A stretch of DNA of 64,000 bases from Heligmosomoides polygyrus polygyrus (Eukaryota > Nematoda > Chromadorea > Rhabditida > Heligmosomidae). Numbering within the stretch: position 1 is the stretch's first letter; each line of letters begins with the position of its first letter. Positions 1 to 10,780 of this stretch are shown here, piece after piece. A program made the translations under genes and the position numbers. Location: the NCBI GenBank assembly GCA_947396885.1, contig OX377201.1, positions 23,351,923 to 23,415,922 of the forward strand, given 5' to 3'. The notes below the pieces were generated by a model. That model was not told the DNA's origin. It worked only from the letters and a program-made list of their open reading frames with translations, and did not search any database.

Positions 1-626
1 CTTGCCGTAATCGCCCAAATGGAGTTGGCATCGTATTCAGCACCTCGAATAACGCCCCTGGACAAAGTTTGAAAATTTGGCCAATTTCGAAAATGTCGAT
101 TTTAGATGACGTCATCGTCCGCGCAGGTTTGGCCAGAGCGGCCTCGTCTCGATGCCAAATTGGCAAAAGTGGGTTGCCCCGAGATTGATCGAGCTTAACT
201 CCCCTTCATAAAGCTTTTTGAAGCTGAACAGAGCAGTATTCTCGAATGTAGAACGCTTAAATTTGGGCGCGTAAGAGCATAGGAAACCTCAACCGCTAAG
301 TCCGTCACTGCAGCCGAAATTATCCAAAGTTGAAAGAAATATTGTGCCCCGAAAACGCCCGCGCGTCCAGTTTAGCAGCGGCTTAGGCGTTGGAATCGGA
401 AAACTCATTATATGCTAGACATATAGAAAGTAACTGGGTCTCTATATTATTCGTGCATTTAGATAAACTGTTTTCGTCAAGATAAGCTCACTCTACAATT
501 TTCCGCGTCCACTTCATTGATCCTCTCCGGCCTGTATGCATTGTATAACATTACTGGGATTTGTATGTCATAAGATAGAGCTCGAGCTCTGCTGAGCTCA
601 AATACAAGTTTTTTGCAAGAATTTGA
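1..626. other. Stretch with no recognised feature
   Basis: I see no gene, RNA or convincing repeat here. Short open frames exist but have no recognisable protein similarity, no splice-bounded exon pattern and no family motif. Confidence 0.4.
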
Positions 627-833
627 GGTACTAAGCGGGCCGCATTGGCGGGGCGGTCGGGCGGCCACGCCCCTCCACCAATAGCGGGCACACCCCGCTC
701 AAATGGATCAATCGCGCGGGTGCGCGCCATACTTTGAATTTGAACGTAAGGACCAATGGGGTCAATTGCGCCGGGGGCGCTCTGCTGCTATTGGTGGAGG
801 GCGCGACAAGCGGGCACCAGCCCGCTTAGTACC
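627..833. repeat. Short inverted-repeat element (207 bp)
   Basis: The ends are GGTACTAAGCGGGC (627-640) and its exact reverse complement (820-833). Further inside, matching arms containing CCTCCACCAATAG and CTATTGGTGGAGG continue the inverted repeat. No coding capacity. This is a non-autonomous terminal-inverted-repeat element; the parent family is not recognised. Confidence 0.7.
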
Positions 834-1495
834 GTATTTGATATTTTAAAGTTATTAAAAAAAGTCCCTTTGGAACTCCCAAATGCGGCGCAAGTCGGCC
901 TGCACGCTCTTTTCGGCAAATGATGAAAACATATGCGCGGTACTGTACTCGTTCAGATTGCCTTCAGAAGAAGTGTGTGTGACCTAACCAAGGCGTTGAG
1001 TGACACTAACACTGTCCTTTATCCTTGGCTTTTCTACGACCGCATAAGATGGTGATAACTCTTACACAGCAACTTTTAGATGGTTTATCCTTACAATGTT
1101 GAAACTCACAACGCTCCTATGGTGGTTACCTGTGAGCGGATCATAAGACCACGCCATCTGATCGGAGTTAAACGTTAAAGGTGGTGCGAAGAAAGTGAAA
1201 CACAAAAAGTACAGCAATGGCAAGGTCAGCACAATGTAGGTACGACTTCCATGAAACACCTGAAAGTGTACCTCTTCAATAGGGTGGTTACCTCAGCGAA
1301 AAAAAAACGCATACACAATCCAACTAACCTTATGCGTCAATGTTTTGCTGCGAATATGGAGGACGCGGTTGAAGGCCAAAATTAAGCCATTGACACAAGA
1401 AGCGCACCAGCATCCTTAATCTCGGCAAGAATAGTAGTCACAGAAATTATGAACAGAGTCAACCAAGTGACTGCAAAATATGCTCTCTGCTTTCA
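834..1495. other. Stretch with no recognised feature
   Basis: AT-rich spacer with no supportable gene or repeat. Confidence 0.35.
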
Positions 1496-1580
1496 ATGTA
1501 CGGTCCCCTCCCGTTATAGCGCATTTCAGTGGGACAACGAAACTCCGCTCATAACGGGAGTTGCGTCCTAACTGGAGTTG
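1496..1580. repeat. Mini relic of a pogo/Tigger-like element
   Basis: Contains CCCTCCCGTTATAGCGC facing CTCATAACGGGAG about 40 bases later. The same TIR motif bounds the larger element at 51296-52453. Probably an internally deleted copy. Confidence 0.45.
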
Positions 1581-1864
1581 ACCTTTGTTAACCATTTTAT
1601 GCAGGGATCCATAAAAAACGGCCAAATAGCAATGAAATATGTAATTACGAAGAGGGTATGAGGAATAGGTCCAGACTATTAAAGCTGCCCCTTGATTTTG
1701 CACAATGTCGAAAGATCATCAGGGCCCGGATTCATAAACGACTTACCGGCCGCTAACGATGAAACTTACCGCAGAACCGCCGCGTACCGCGATTCGTCAA
1801 CGCGCGGTGGTGCAGCCTTCCGGTGAAAACCGTTGTAGGGGGACCCGGCTAGAGCGTTGGGTAA

Positions 1865-1931
1865 AGGCCGCCACAGACTTCTGCGGCGCCGCTCGGCGGC
1901 GCCGCTGCCTCGCAGAAGTCTGTGGCGGCCT
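1865..1931. repeat. Palindromic mini-element, AGGCC...GGCCT family, 67 bp
   Basis: Near-perfect hairpin: AGGCCGCCACAGACTTCTGC faces its complement around a GC-rich centre. It is flanked by TAA and TTAA. The outer bases match the ends of the element at 55884-56026 and of the 9.26-kb element at 10144-19404, so it may be the smallest member of that family. Confidence 0.65.
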
Positions 1932-2014
1932 TAAACGACGCAGTGAAGTGCCGGCCATGCTCTACTGCTAATGTCTAACCAAGTGGCAGCGAATGGGGGG
2001 GGGGACGGTTAGAA

Positions 2015-2208
2015 GGTACACCCGCCCCCTGCTGGGGGCGTGCGATCTTCCTCTCATCCCCCTTGCTCACCCACCCCAACCCCCTGGGCTTCACCAAGAG
2101 TCTAAAGGCTGCCCTACGAAACCTTTGACACGCAAAACAAAAGTTTCCGGTCCGCAAAACAACAGTGTTGCCCCTGACGCTATGTCCCGCAGCAGGGGCG
2201 GGTGTACC
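2015..2208. repeat. MITE with GGTACACCCGCCCC ends
   Basis: GGTACACCCGCCCCCTGCTG at 2015-2034 is inverted at 2190-2208. The interior resembles 31220-31430 (shared text such as GCGATCTTCCTCTCATCC), so this is a dispersed family. Non-coding. Confidence 0.65.
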
Positions 2209-2377
2209 TCCTGTCGCGCTGCCAGTTGGGAGCGCTGTCAAATGCAGTCTGACGCAGCGCGGCATCCTTCACAGCGTACTTCTTGAATCACCAGGGCCGG
2301 TAAGTTTCTGGCAAGGAGCCGGTTAGTTAAATCTGTTGTAGCGATTTGCCAACTTCTTCATTGATGAATCCGGGCCC

Positions 2378-2830
2378 AGGACGCCGCCAACGAGTTGGTC
2401 AGACTACTTAGTGGAAGTCCTGAACGAGCATAAAGCGTCTTCGTGTCCCTCGAGCGAGGAGGCATGCAACAAGGGCACTCTGGCATGCAACAAGGGCGAA
2501 TGCAGGCGTTGCTCACGCCCGCGACAGCAATTCGACGATCAACTGGACGACAGATGAATACTCACCCGATAGTACTGCTCCTGAGATAAACTGAAGATTT
2601 GGATACATGCAGTACATAGTTAGCACCGACAAGCCAAAAGTATCCTGATAGTAGTGAGACCAGGGCTATGGCTGCTGCATCATATATTGCTAAACTATCA
2701 GTGAATGAAGTGCAGAACGGAGGTAGTTAGAAATTTCTACTGCTCGCTTTTCATTCACCAGTGAAATTATTCGAGAACGTTTGATGCACGTTGCATTGCG
2801 AAGCGGCGCATCTTTTCCCTCCTCCTTCAG
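2378..2830. other. Stretch with no recognised feature
   Basis: Nothing supportable, apart from a short direct duplication of the phrase GCATGCAACAAGGGC near 2460-2500. Confidence 0.35.
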
Positions 2831-2915
2831 GATCATGGACGTAGACAATGAGAGCCAATATATGAATTTGAAGGGCAATGGAATGGACACTCTTCTAAGC
2901 AAGCCTAACGCCTTT
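2831..2915 (+). CDS. Possible isolated first exon, unrecognised protein
   Basis: A good acceptor (CCTCCTTCAG, ending 2830) is followed after four bases by an ATG at 2835, then a polar, open 27-codon stretch beginning MDVDNESQYMNLKG, and then a possible donor GTAATAC at 2916. This is the same acceptor-then-ATG layout as two of the firm genes here. I find no downstream exon that continues it and do not recognise the peptide. It may be chance or a gene relic. Confidence 0.15.
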
Positions 2916-3123
2916 GTAATACAATTTATCGATTTCCAAATCAGAATGAGCGTCTTCAGGGTTCTCTTTTCCCTCCAAAATGATCTTAAATTTTATAGTG
3001 CTTAGATTTCTTAGAATAAAACCTGATAAAACTTCTATTTGATTACTCATATGCGTGTTTTGATGATTTTCATTTATCTTGGAACAAATGTTGTGTTGTT
3101 TCTTTCTCAGTACCTTTGGCTTA

Positions 3124-3257
3124 GCCCCCGTTTATACTTCCGATGCCGAGCGACGCGACGGCATGTAAAGTGGACAAATTGATCGATCGCGTCGCTCAAT
3201 CAATGTGGCCACCATACATGGCGTCGCGTCGCTCGGCGTTGAAGTATAAACGGGGCC
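3124..3257. repeat. Tourist/Harbinger-like MITE, TTA duplication
   Basis: 134-bp hairpin with ends GCCCCCGTTTATACTTC and GAAGTATAAACGGGGCC, flanked on both sides by TTA (3121-3123 and 3258-3260). The arms contain GCCGAGCGACGCGAC and its complement. Related copies: 46346-46477, 55038-55160 and a half copy near 47405-47488. The TTA duplication and GGCC-type ends fit PIF/Harbinger MITEs; assignment to that superfamily is inference. Confidence 0.75.
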
Positions 3258-3283
3258 TTACGCGTTTGCAATAGACATAGTAG

Positions 3284-4010
3284 AGGGTGTCTCAAAAAAT
3301 GCATACACTGTTTGAAAGATAATAACTTTGCTCACAATAAAGGTACAGGAGAAGTTAAGAGCTCATACGAAAAAATAGAAAAAAATGGAAATGAAAACGA
3401 AAATAGAAATCTTTCGACATATGAGCAGTGTAGAATGCGCCGTGCACTTGTCAGAAATGTTGCGATTTACACTCGATTGATTACGTTTACTCGAATACTT
3501 TTTACAATTTCTTCATAAAGTGGCCGTATCAATTGATTTTTACTTTTTTAAAGTTTAAAACATAAAAACTCACTACGGCTTGCGAAAAATGCAGGGTATC
3601 CTAAAAATGCGGGTACTGTTTGAAAGGCTCTAACATTTCTTTGCTAGTGAAGCTTCCGAAGATGTTTGAGACTCTCCTGAAAACCTGGGGTAACGAGATT
3701 TCTGCGATGTTTAAATAGCCAAGATCGCGCCATGACCCCGCTTAAAACCCTGCATTTCAGACTCGATTGGTTGTGCATGGACTGAATGCTCGCTATAGTC
3801 TTGCCACTGCTTGGCCAGATTAACTTGTGCTGTGCTTCTTTTAACGTTTTCCGTTGCCCAGTAGCTGCAATTATGCCGATTAACCTGTGATCAGTTGAGA
3901 TGAACGTTGAAGGTTGAAGTTGAACCACGATCAACTTGAGTGTTGCTCCATCACTCCTCAGAACTGACAGGCTGATTTCAGGAGCGTGAAGCTTGTTTAG
4001 AAGAGCTTCC
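3284..4010 (+). repeat. Foldback element (GGGTGTCTCAAAAA family), copy 1
   Basis: Starts GAGGGTGTCTCAAAAAATG and shares long stretches with 13395-14251 (opposite strand) and 40121-41230. The internal block starting at about 3590 repeats the terminal motif in weaker form (AGGGTATCCTAAAAATG). No transposase. The end is approximate and this copy lacks the matching inverted end. Confidence 0.6.
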
Positions 4011-4379
4011 AGTTTGACGTGAAAATACTTTCATGGTTAAACCAAAATACGAGCAATAAAACAAAACTCTGTGTGTTCCTGACTTTAAAGAATCCTATTC
4101 TCTTCGAAGAGAATTCATGATTAGATGGCCAACGTATGTATTTACCTTTTTTTATAAAAATTTTTTTGAAACATACTAGAACCAGTTAAGCAAAAAACAT
4201 GCATACCTAATGATATCATAATCTTGTAGCACGGTGATTTGAGATATTTCTTCTGCAACAAAACCACAAGCACAAAAATATACAGTGTCTGAAATAACCA
4301 TGAGGCAGTACTAAAAAAATGAGAAGACAAACTGAGCGACTAACCAATCTTGTTAATACTTCCAAATTTCAGCAAGTAA

Positions 4380-5125
4380 CTGAAAAATGTCATTCGCCAA
4401 AACACAGAATTCCGTGGGTATTTTTTATTTGCCTCACCTGTCGTCTTGTTTTTCGCCAATCTGACAAATGGTACATCAGAAACTCGTCCATTTCTCATGA
4501 ACATCGTCTTCGTAAGATTCAACTGCAGTCCAACGAATACACGAAGTGGGCCAGCATTCGATCCGCCTGGCTGATGCTCGATGCTATGAGAGGTCGTCGT
4601 TGTAGAATGGTGAAATCTTCGTCGTGAATCCACTGTGCAGCTCTCGAAGGGCTCTGGTGTACCGACTAAGAATGCCCTGAGTGAGCAGTGCTTCGATGAC
4701 CGCTTCAGTTTCGACGGAGTCGAATGCCTTCTTCAGGTCGATGAGCGTAAGGCACAGCGGCAGCTTCAGTGCTCTCGCGACACTTTGATGAGCTTCGTAA
4801 TGTTATGTGGTCGATCGTGCTGAATCCTCTCCGAAATCCTGCTTGTTCGCATGGCTGTCCTTCGTCCAGCGTTCTACTAATCCTATTCAGGATGACTCGA
4901 GTGAACAGCTTGTAGTTTACGGACAGCAGGCAGATCAGGCGATAGTTGCCAATGTCATGCACGTCTCCCTTCTTGTACAGCAGGGCGGTCCTGCTGGTCT
5001 TCCACTGAGATTGACCTTGTACTCCAACAGGTCGCATGTGAACAGCTGGGCCAAGTTGAGGAGCACTAGTGGGAAGTTCTTCAGTTGCTTAGGCCAAATA
5101 GGCATTCAAGCTGTCTTCACGATAT
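4380..5125 (-). pseudogene. RTE-type LINE reverse transcriptase fragment
   Basis: Read on the minus strand, the fragment shows KKGDVHDIGNYRLICLL, then YKLFTRVILNRISRTLDEGQ and [16 protein letters not shown] (about 5037-4790). These are fingers/palm blocks of RTE-clade reverse transcriptases. It continues in another frame as [16 protein letters not shown] (about 4540-4470). Compared with the longer copy at 32110-33410 the FADD active-site block is deleted, and frames shift several times. It is a dead, 5'-truncated copy. Confidence 0.8.
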
Positions 5126-5395
5126 AGTAGAATGAGAAGAAAGAGTGATCTCACGAAGAGAATTGACTACCGCCGAACTCTATCCTTTTGTTCAGTAAAC
5201 ACCTATGGGTTGAATGACAGCCTTTAAATGGAAACATAATTGAGGTGATCTTACGTGTACTGGTGGGAAATTCAACTTAAGGCTGATGATCGCTGAGGGT
5301 CGAGAAAAGACGTAGAGCGTCACCACAGGAGAGCACCGATGTGCATGCAACGTGGGTACGTTAGACGCCGTGTCAGCATATCGCTTTTAGTCAAA

Positions 5396-5699
5396 AGGAA
5401 TAAAGGATAAAAAGGATAAAGGACGGCGTTACTCAATCCCTTCTGGGATGCGCCAGCGCATTCTACTTCTACGGGATGTCGTGGAGGCGATATGAATGCG
5501 TATTTGGCCATACAATGACTTGCGGTGGCCAGCCGATGAACAAGTCAGCGCTTTATCCTTCCCAGACAAGTCTGGTACCAATTCACCGACCGCGGAGGGA
5601 TGGAAGCTTGGTTGGCCTGGGCGGGAAATCCGAACCAGGAACCTGGTATCGGGTGCACGCGACAGTCGCGCCTCCTCCGACTGCGCTACATGCGCCCTA
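5396..5699 (-). mobile_element. tRNA-derived SINE (SINE1), minus strand
   Basis: Near full-length copy. On the minus strand it begins GGGCGCATGTAGCGCAGTCG (A-box-like TAGCGCAGTCGG) and includes GGTTCGGATTTCC (B-box-like) about 55 bases later. A family body follows, ending in GGGATTGAGTAACGCCGTCC and a short CTTTATCC tail. The open frames through it are by-products of the repeat. Confidence 0.8.
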
Positions 5700-6494
5700 G
5701 TCAAGAGGAATACCAAAAAAAAAATTCAAATCCCAAGAAAATGCATTCGAGACCTCGGTAACGGTCCCATAGAGCAGGAAGAGTATTCCAGCCAGGTAAC
5801 TGACTCTTCCACTGCGTCGGTCGGCGTTTCTGCAATTCAGCTCACATTCACGTTCATGCAAACGGCTCATGAATTCTCTGCACTGACCTGCAGTCGTAGT
5901 TCGGAACGTTCTCCGCATCAAATCCGGAACGGAGATACCGTTCCATAGAACAGATAGAGCCGAGTTGCTACGACGACCTCCGTAACAAATAGTTTACCAT
6001 CTTCGGCTCGTCCTCCCGCACTGAAACAAACGACTTCACAACCTGTAGTTTCAATGCAGTCGGCACCTTCGCAATGCGTTCCGCTTACTTTATTTGCTAT
6101 TTGATTTTATTTTATTTTCAATTTTAACTTACTATTCACTCAATCGCCACTTTTAGAAGGAAAACGCCTATGGAAGCTGCGACTGAGTTGCTTACGCTGT
6201 ACCATTTTCAGGCCAAATTGGACAATTCTTTTACGTTGAACTGGCCACTCGATTAAACAAACTTGATGCTTCTGTTTACATAGTCAACGTCTTCAAAATC
6301 TAAACGAGTTCATTACAGATTAAACCACAACCTCTCCTAGATGGTAAGAATAATTTTTTGCTCGAGGAAAATTTGGTATAACCTTCTTTAAAAAAAATTT
6401 TAGTTCAGCTGCCCGAATGAGTGTATAATTTTGTAAAAAATTGAAACAATGATAAATTCTGTTACAATGATGTTTTTGTTGGCATCAAAACTCA
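5700..6494. other. Spacer with no recognised feature
   Basis: No gene or repeat family identified. AT-rich toward its right end. Confidence 0.35.
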
Positions 6495-6740
6495 GTATAC
6501 AATGCCAGCGACCGGCTCACCCCGATATGCGGGTGAGTACTGATGGATCCCACGAGATGTGGATGTTGCGTTCGATCAAACAACGCCGGTGATATAATGG
6601 CGTAGAGCATTCCCGCCCGGTCATCAGGAGGAGGAGAGTTCGAGACCCGCCTGGCGCCGTTGTTTTGATCGCAACAAAAACATCGTTGTAACAGCTTACA
6701 ACCTCGATACCAGCTACTTGAGGCTTAAAGAAATTGAGTT
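6495..6740 (+). mobile_element. tRNA-like SINE (SINE2), plus strand
   Basis: Contains the family core GGTGATATAATGGCGTAGAG followed by GAGTTCGAGACCCGCCTGGC, which resemble A and B boxes of a tRNA promoter. The 3' part TTGATCGCAACAAAAACATC leads into the tail AGCTTACAACCTCGATACC. The same order is seen at 36407-36650, 61940-62160 and inverted at 61496-61780. Confidence 0.65.
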
Positions 6741-6784
6741 GAATGGTAAATTCAATGTTCTTTTCAAGGGCAAGAGAGCAGCAA

Positions 6785-7520
6785 TTAGTACATTAAAGGC
6801 GAGATAGCACCATGCCCTCGAAAAGCTAGTTGCGATTTCTATTTGACTGATAGTGTAAATGTAGCTTACGTAAAGCATCAAAATGAGGATATGTGAGGTT
6901 TTCACAATTGTGTTTGTTATATCGTTTACAAGTGTGAATCTGTGTAAAGGCAGAGGTTTTGCTATCGATCGAATAAAGATCGCGACGTCTTGGATGGAGG
7001 AATGAAGGCATGGCGCAATCTCGTTTTAGCACTGAAAGACGGCCGCTTTCCTGCTTTTTAAAACATGCTTCAAATAATTATTTTGTCTCAGAAAAATAAA
7101 AAATAACTTTACAACAGTTCTTTTATAAAGCTTAATTTTATTTTTATGAGTGAATAGTTCAAAATGAAAAGTGTCCTGGTTAAAGTGAAAATGACATATG
7201 TACAAACATCTCCACATTGAAACCATTTTTAAAACTTAGAACTTAGCCGATTAAAATTCGCGACTTGGATGAGGGCATGTCGTAATCTCGTTTTTCAGCA
7301 CTAAAAGATGTCCCCCTTCCTGCTCTTCAAAAGAAGCTTTAAATAATTATTTTGTCTCAAAAAATAACTTTATAAAGGTTTTTATAAAACTTAATTCTAT
7401 TTTTGAGGGCGAATAGTTCAAAATGAAAAGTGTAGTGGTTAAAGTGAGAGTGGCATATGTACTCATATCTCCACATTGAAACTATTTTTAAAACTTGGAA
7501 AGTTGCTCGCCCTCAATCAG
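6785..7520. repeat. Dispersed AT-rich repeat (family R)
   Basis: Two adjoining copies share the phrases GGCGCAATCTCGTTTT, TTAAATAATTATTTTGTCTCA and AGTTCAAAATGAAAAGTG (around 7010-7220 and 7270-7480). The family also occurs around 8150-8332, 9615-9765, 46070-46200 and 46960-47340. No protein coding. The boundaries are approximate. Confidence 0.5.
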
Positions 7521-8149
7521 AACAGCAAATGGACACTGACATAACATAAATCTGCAGAGATTTTAGATCCGGTGAAGAAATATATTATAGGAAAGCTGGA
7601 TAAAAGCAGGCTACCAAATTCACGATTAGCAACTTTGTACAGTTCTGGCTTGCGTTTAATTTTTCAAATAAAGACGGTTAAAATGACGGGGACGGATCCT
7701 AGGGCTATGTTATGGAGGATGTAGTGGATTTAAAATATGTTCATCACAAAAAACGAGCGATGTGAATCAGGCATCAGATTCGTAGATAAGCTTCTGATCA
7801 TCTGCACAGAGGAACGTCAACAAGTGTTGAAAATGTTGAATGGATGCTAATGGGTACGACGACAAATTCCCGAGAGACGCGAAATACACCTGTTTCCTGC
7901 AAACCTCCACCTTGAGCATAACAGCAATGTCAACTTGCACATCTGATATGGGGTTCGTGTTGTGCGATTAGATGCAAGCCTGTGAAGAAGCTGGCACCAG
8001 CGAGAGAACTATTTTCCAAGAGCAAAATGGAAAAAAATCTAAGAGAAAATATACAAATTTCACGCCGAATTGGACAATTTTAGACAGTCTTCACAGGTTT
8101 GATAAATCAATCATTTTACCATTTTCTGAGAAAAAATGTCGTTGAGACC
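7521..8149. other. Spacer with no recognised feature
   Basis: No gene or repeat identified. Confidence 0.3.
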
Positions 8150-8332
8150 TTGTTTTAAACAGCAGCAAAGGCTGCCATCTTTTAGTGCCAAAAAACGAGA
8201 TTGCGCAGTGCCCTCATCCAAGACGTCGCAGTTTTTATTTGAGTGATAGCAGATTTCTGCTTACATGCAGTTTCGCACTTATAAACGACACATCAAAAAC
8301 AATCGTGAAAAAACCTCACATATCCTTATTTA

Positions 8333-9614
8333 TAGGGTGCGCAAAAATTACCCGCACAGGGTACGACGCAGTCCACAACTGCTAGCAGGGCTGGATTCCG
8401 AGTTCTATATCGGAATACGTTATACACTTATGCCATACGCAAATGCATTCCAAGTTTGAGCTCATGATGCTTACAAAGCGGTAATGGCAAAGCGAAATCC
8501 GAAGCGATCGGCCATCATCAGCCTGCACCTTTCTGTTCGCTGTTTTTATAGCCAATGTTTTCAATGATCCTCGAAGGACGATATGATGCCATAAAACAAT
8601 ACAAGGAGCTTGGGACTGTATCAGCCAGGACTGGACGAGGTAAGGAATTGACTGCTGTCACTCCGGAAACGATAAAAAAGGTTCAAGTGCGGATTCGTCG
8701 TAATCCTCGCCGTTCGATGCAAAAAATTGCTCAAGAACTCAATATTTCTGCAAGCAGCGTTAGACATCGTCAGAAACAAGCTTTAGGTGTATCCATATCG
8801 TATTCAACGTGTTCACCTGCTAACTGAGAGAATGAAAGCTCAGCGACTACTAAGATGTAAGAACCCGCTCAAGCGGTTCGCGAATGGTACGCCCCGCGCG
8901 AACGTTTTTTCTGATGAGAAAGTCCTCACCTTGGAACCCACGGTGAACCGTTAAAACGATCGCATTCTCTCACAGGATGTTTGAGCTGCTATCTGCGACG
9001 GGAAACTGATCGGTAGAACGGCACATTCAATTAGTTTGGGGTGCGATTACTTCAATCGGCAAGCTCCCATTAATTTTTGTCGAATCCGGCGTCAAAATTA
9101 ACAGGGATCAGCACCAGAAAACGATTTCGGAGGGCGTGTTGAAGCTGTGGGCCGTTGCATACTTCGGTAAGGACAGATGGTGCTTCCTGCAGGACTCTAC
9201 GCCTGCACACAAGGCGATGACAGCGCAGCAGTGGCGCAAACGTGAGCCGGATTTTATTGCGCACGAAGACTGGCCTTCGAATTCACCGGCTTTGAATCCT
9301 CTCGACTTCTCTGTCCAGTCAGTTATTGAGAGCAAAGTTTGCTCTACTCGACACGCAAGCTTGGCTTCTCTGAAAGCTTCTCTGACTGAAGCATGGAACG
9401 AAATGAGCGAAGACTACCTCCGTGCCACGTGTGATGCGTTCGTTACTGGTCTGAGGACTTGTGTTCCTAAAAAAGGCGGCCACTTCGAATGAATTTGATA
9501 TGTTTTTATTAGTAAGGGAATAAAGAAGCTATGTATTACGTTTCGTTGTCAAATTCGCATTTGTGTTGAAGTTGTACTGTGATATGTTTGTGCGGGTTAT
9601 TTTTTCGCACCCTG
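8333..9614 (+). mobile_element. Mariner-family transposon, degenerate, inserted in repeat R
   Basis: The ends TAGGGTGCGCAAAAATTACC (8333 on) and its near-complement GTTATTTTTTCGCACCCTG (ending 9614) form the inverted repeats. TA flanks both sides (8331-8332, 9615-9616). The 1.28-kb length suits a mariner. Flanking repeat R sequence resumes on the other side, so the insertion is nested. The transposase reading resembles hookworm 'bandit'-type mariners in the parts I recall, which is a tentative match. Confidence 0.8.
8555..9492 (+). pseudogene. Mariner transposase, frameshifted
   Basis: The N-terminal helix-turn-helix part is open at 8582-8800 (includes NPRRSMQKIAQELNISASSV). The C-terminal part is open at 9136-9492 and includes CFLQDSTPAHKA (second catalytic Asp), WPSNSPALNPLDF (third Asp) and ends KKGGHFE. 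The middle, with a recognisable VFSDEKV block near 8907 (first catalytic Asp), is in another frame. At least two frame breaks make it inactive. Confidence 0.8.
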
Positions 9615-9875
9615 TAGATGTTTCGTGTAAGTAGCATTCACACTATCAATCAAATAAAAATTGCTACGAGCTTTTCGAGTGCATTGCACGATCTGATCTT
9701 ACGATGCGCTATATGATTATTTCTTTGCTGTGCTTTAAGACAAATTTCACATTATTATTTTTCCTTTAAAAATAAAATTTTTATAAAATTATTACAATTA
9801 ATGGGTCATGTGAACTGGAAAACCTCAAAAATTTTCCTGGACAAGTAGGTATTCTAGCCATCTTATTGAGTCTGG

Positions 9876-10143
9876 GCGCATGGAGCGCAGTCGGAGGAGG
9901 CGCCGACTGTTGCCTGCACCCGATACCAGGTTTCTGGTTAGGATTTCCCGCCAGGCCAACCAAGCCTTTCATCCCTCCGGGGACGGTGAATTGGTACCAG
10001 ACGTGTGTGGGAAGGATAAAGCGCTGACTTGTTCATCGGTGGGCCACCGAAAGTCATTGTATGGCCAAATACGCATTCATATCGCCTCCACGACATCTCG
10101 TAGAAGAAGAATGCGCTGGCACATCCCAAAAAGGATTGAGTAA
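9876..10143 (+). mobile_element. SINE1 copy, 3' tail split off by a 9.26-kb insertion
   Basis: Starts GCGCATGGAGCGCAGTCGG and runs through the family body to GGATTGAGTAA. At that point the sequence jumps to AGGCCCCGCAGAC. The missing tail (TAACGCCGTCATTTATTCG) appears at 19405-19435. In all other copies the two parts are joined. Confidence 0.8.
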
Positions 10144-10570
10144 AGGCCCCGCAGACTTCTGCGGCCAGCGGCGGGCGGCGGACGGCGAAGTCTATGAGTC
10201 ATGCCGCTCAACGGCGGCTGCCGGCCGGCCAGCAGCGACGGCGAGGTACAGTAGTCTTTCTAGTTGGAACCAACTGATGACCCGCCCGTTTCCGCTCTGG
10301 ATCCCCGCCGCGAAAGGGCAGAGCGCAGACAGACTCTCCCGGCGCCGCTGGAGTGGCGCCGTCTCGTACATTCGAGTTCGACGAGCCGAACAGTCTCCGC
10401 CCAGCCACGCCCCCTTCGACAGAATAGCAACTGTAGTTGCAAACAGAAACTGCTGTTGCTGTTCTGTTGCAACAGCAACAGTGTGTTACTATCCTGTTGC
10501 AGGCTCGCAACCCACTGTTGCTATCGAGGCGTAATGACTAGCGTGCTCCAATCGGACACCGTTCGCACCA
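10144..10570 (+). repeat. Left long inverted repeat of the giant element
   Basis: GC-rich arm with the family terminus, a block GGCGCCGCTGGAGTGGCGCC and a cluster of GTTGC/AATAGCAAC words. The paired arm is 19060-19404. The arms are diverged (roughly 75-80% by eye), so the insertion is not recent. Confidence 0.65.
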
Positions 10571-10617
10571 CAAGGAAGAAGTTAGAGCATAGCAGTACAC
10601 TGTTGCTATCCAGTCCT

Positions 10618-10780
10618 GGGCCCGGATTTATCAACGACTAACCCACGGGTATAGGGGGTGGAGATACCTACGATAAGCCTGCGTCTCTGACTCTTACATT
10701 ATCTCTATCTGACTCTTATCTCATCTCTACCCCTTATACCCCGCATACCCACGGGTTTAATCGTTGATGAATCCGGCCCC
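10618..10780. repeat. MITE (GGGCCCGGAT family), 163 bp
   Basis: Left end GGGCCCGGATTTATCAACG, right end CGTTGATGAATCCGGCCCC. The inner arms ACCCACGGGTATAGGGGGT and ACCCCTTATACC...CCCACGGGT also pair. Nested in the giant element. Confidence 0.7.

Larger units (their letters stand above)
1722..2377. repeat. MITE with GGGCCCGGATTCAT ends, carrying nested insertions
   Basis: The terminal repeats are GGGCCCGGATTCAT (1722-1735) and ATGAATCCGGGCCC (2364-2377), an exact 14-bp inverted match. The family recurs at 10618-10780, 30656-30815, 43124-43258 and 43409-43563. This copy is longer than the others because two further palindromic elements (1865-1931 and 2015-2208) lie within it. Confidence 0.7.

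Noticed and set aside
10061..10641. Overlapping long frames (up to 157 codons) at the left arm of the giant element
   Set aside because: GC-rich inverted-repeat DNA open on both strands; no motif, start context or splice pattern.
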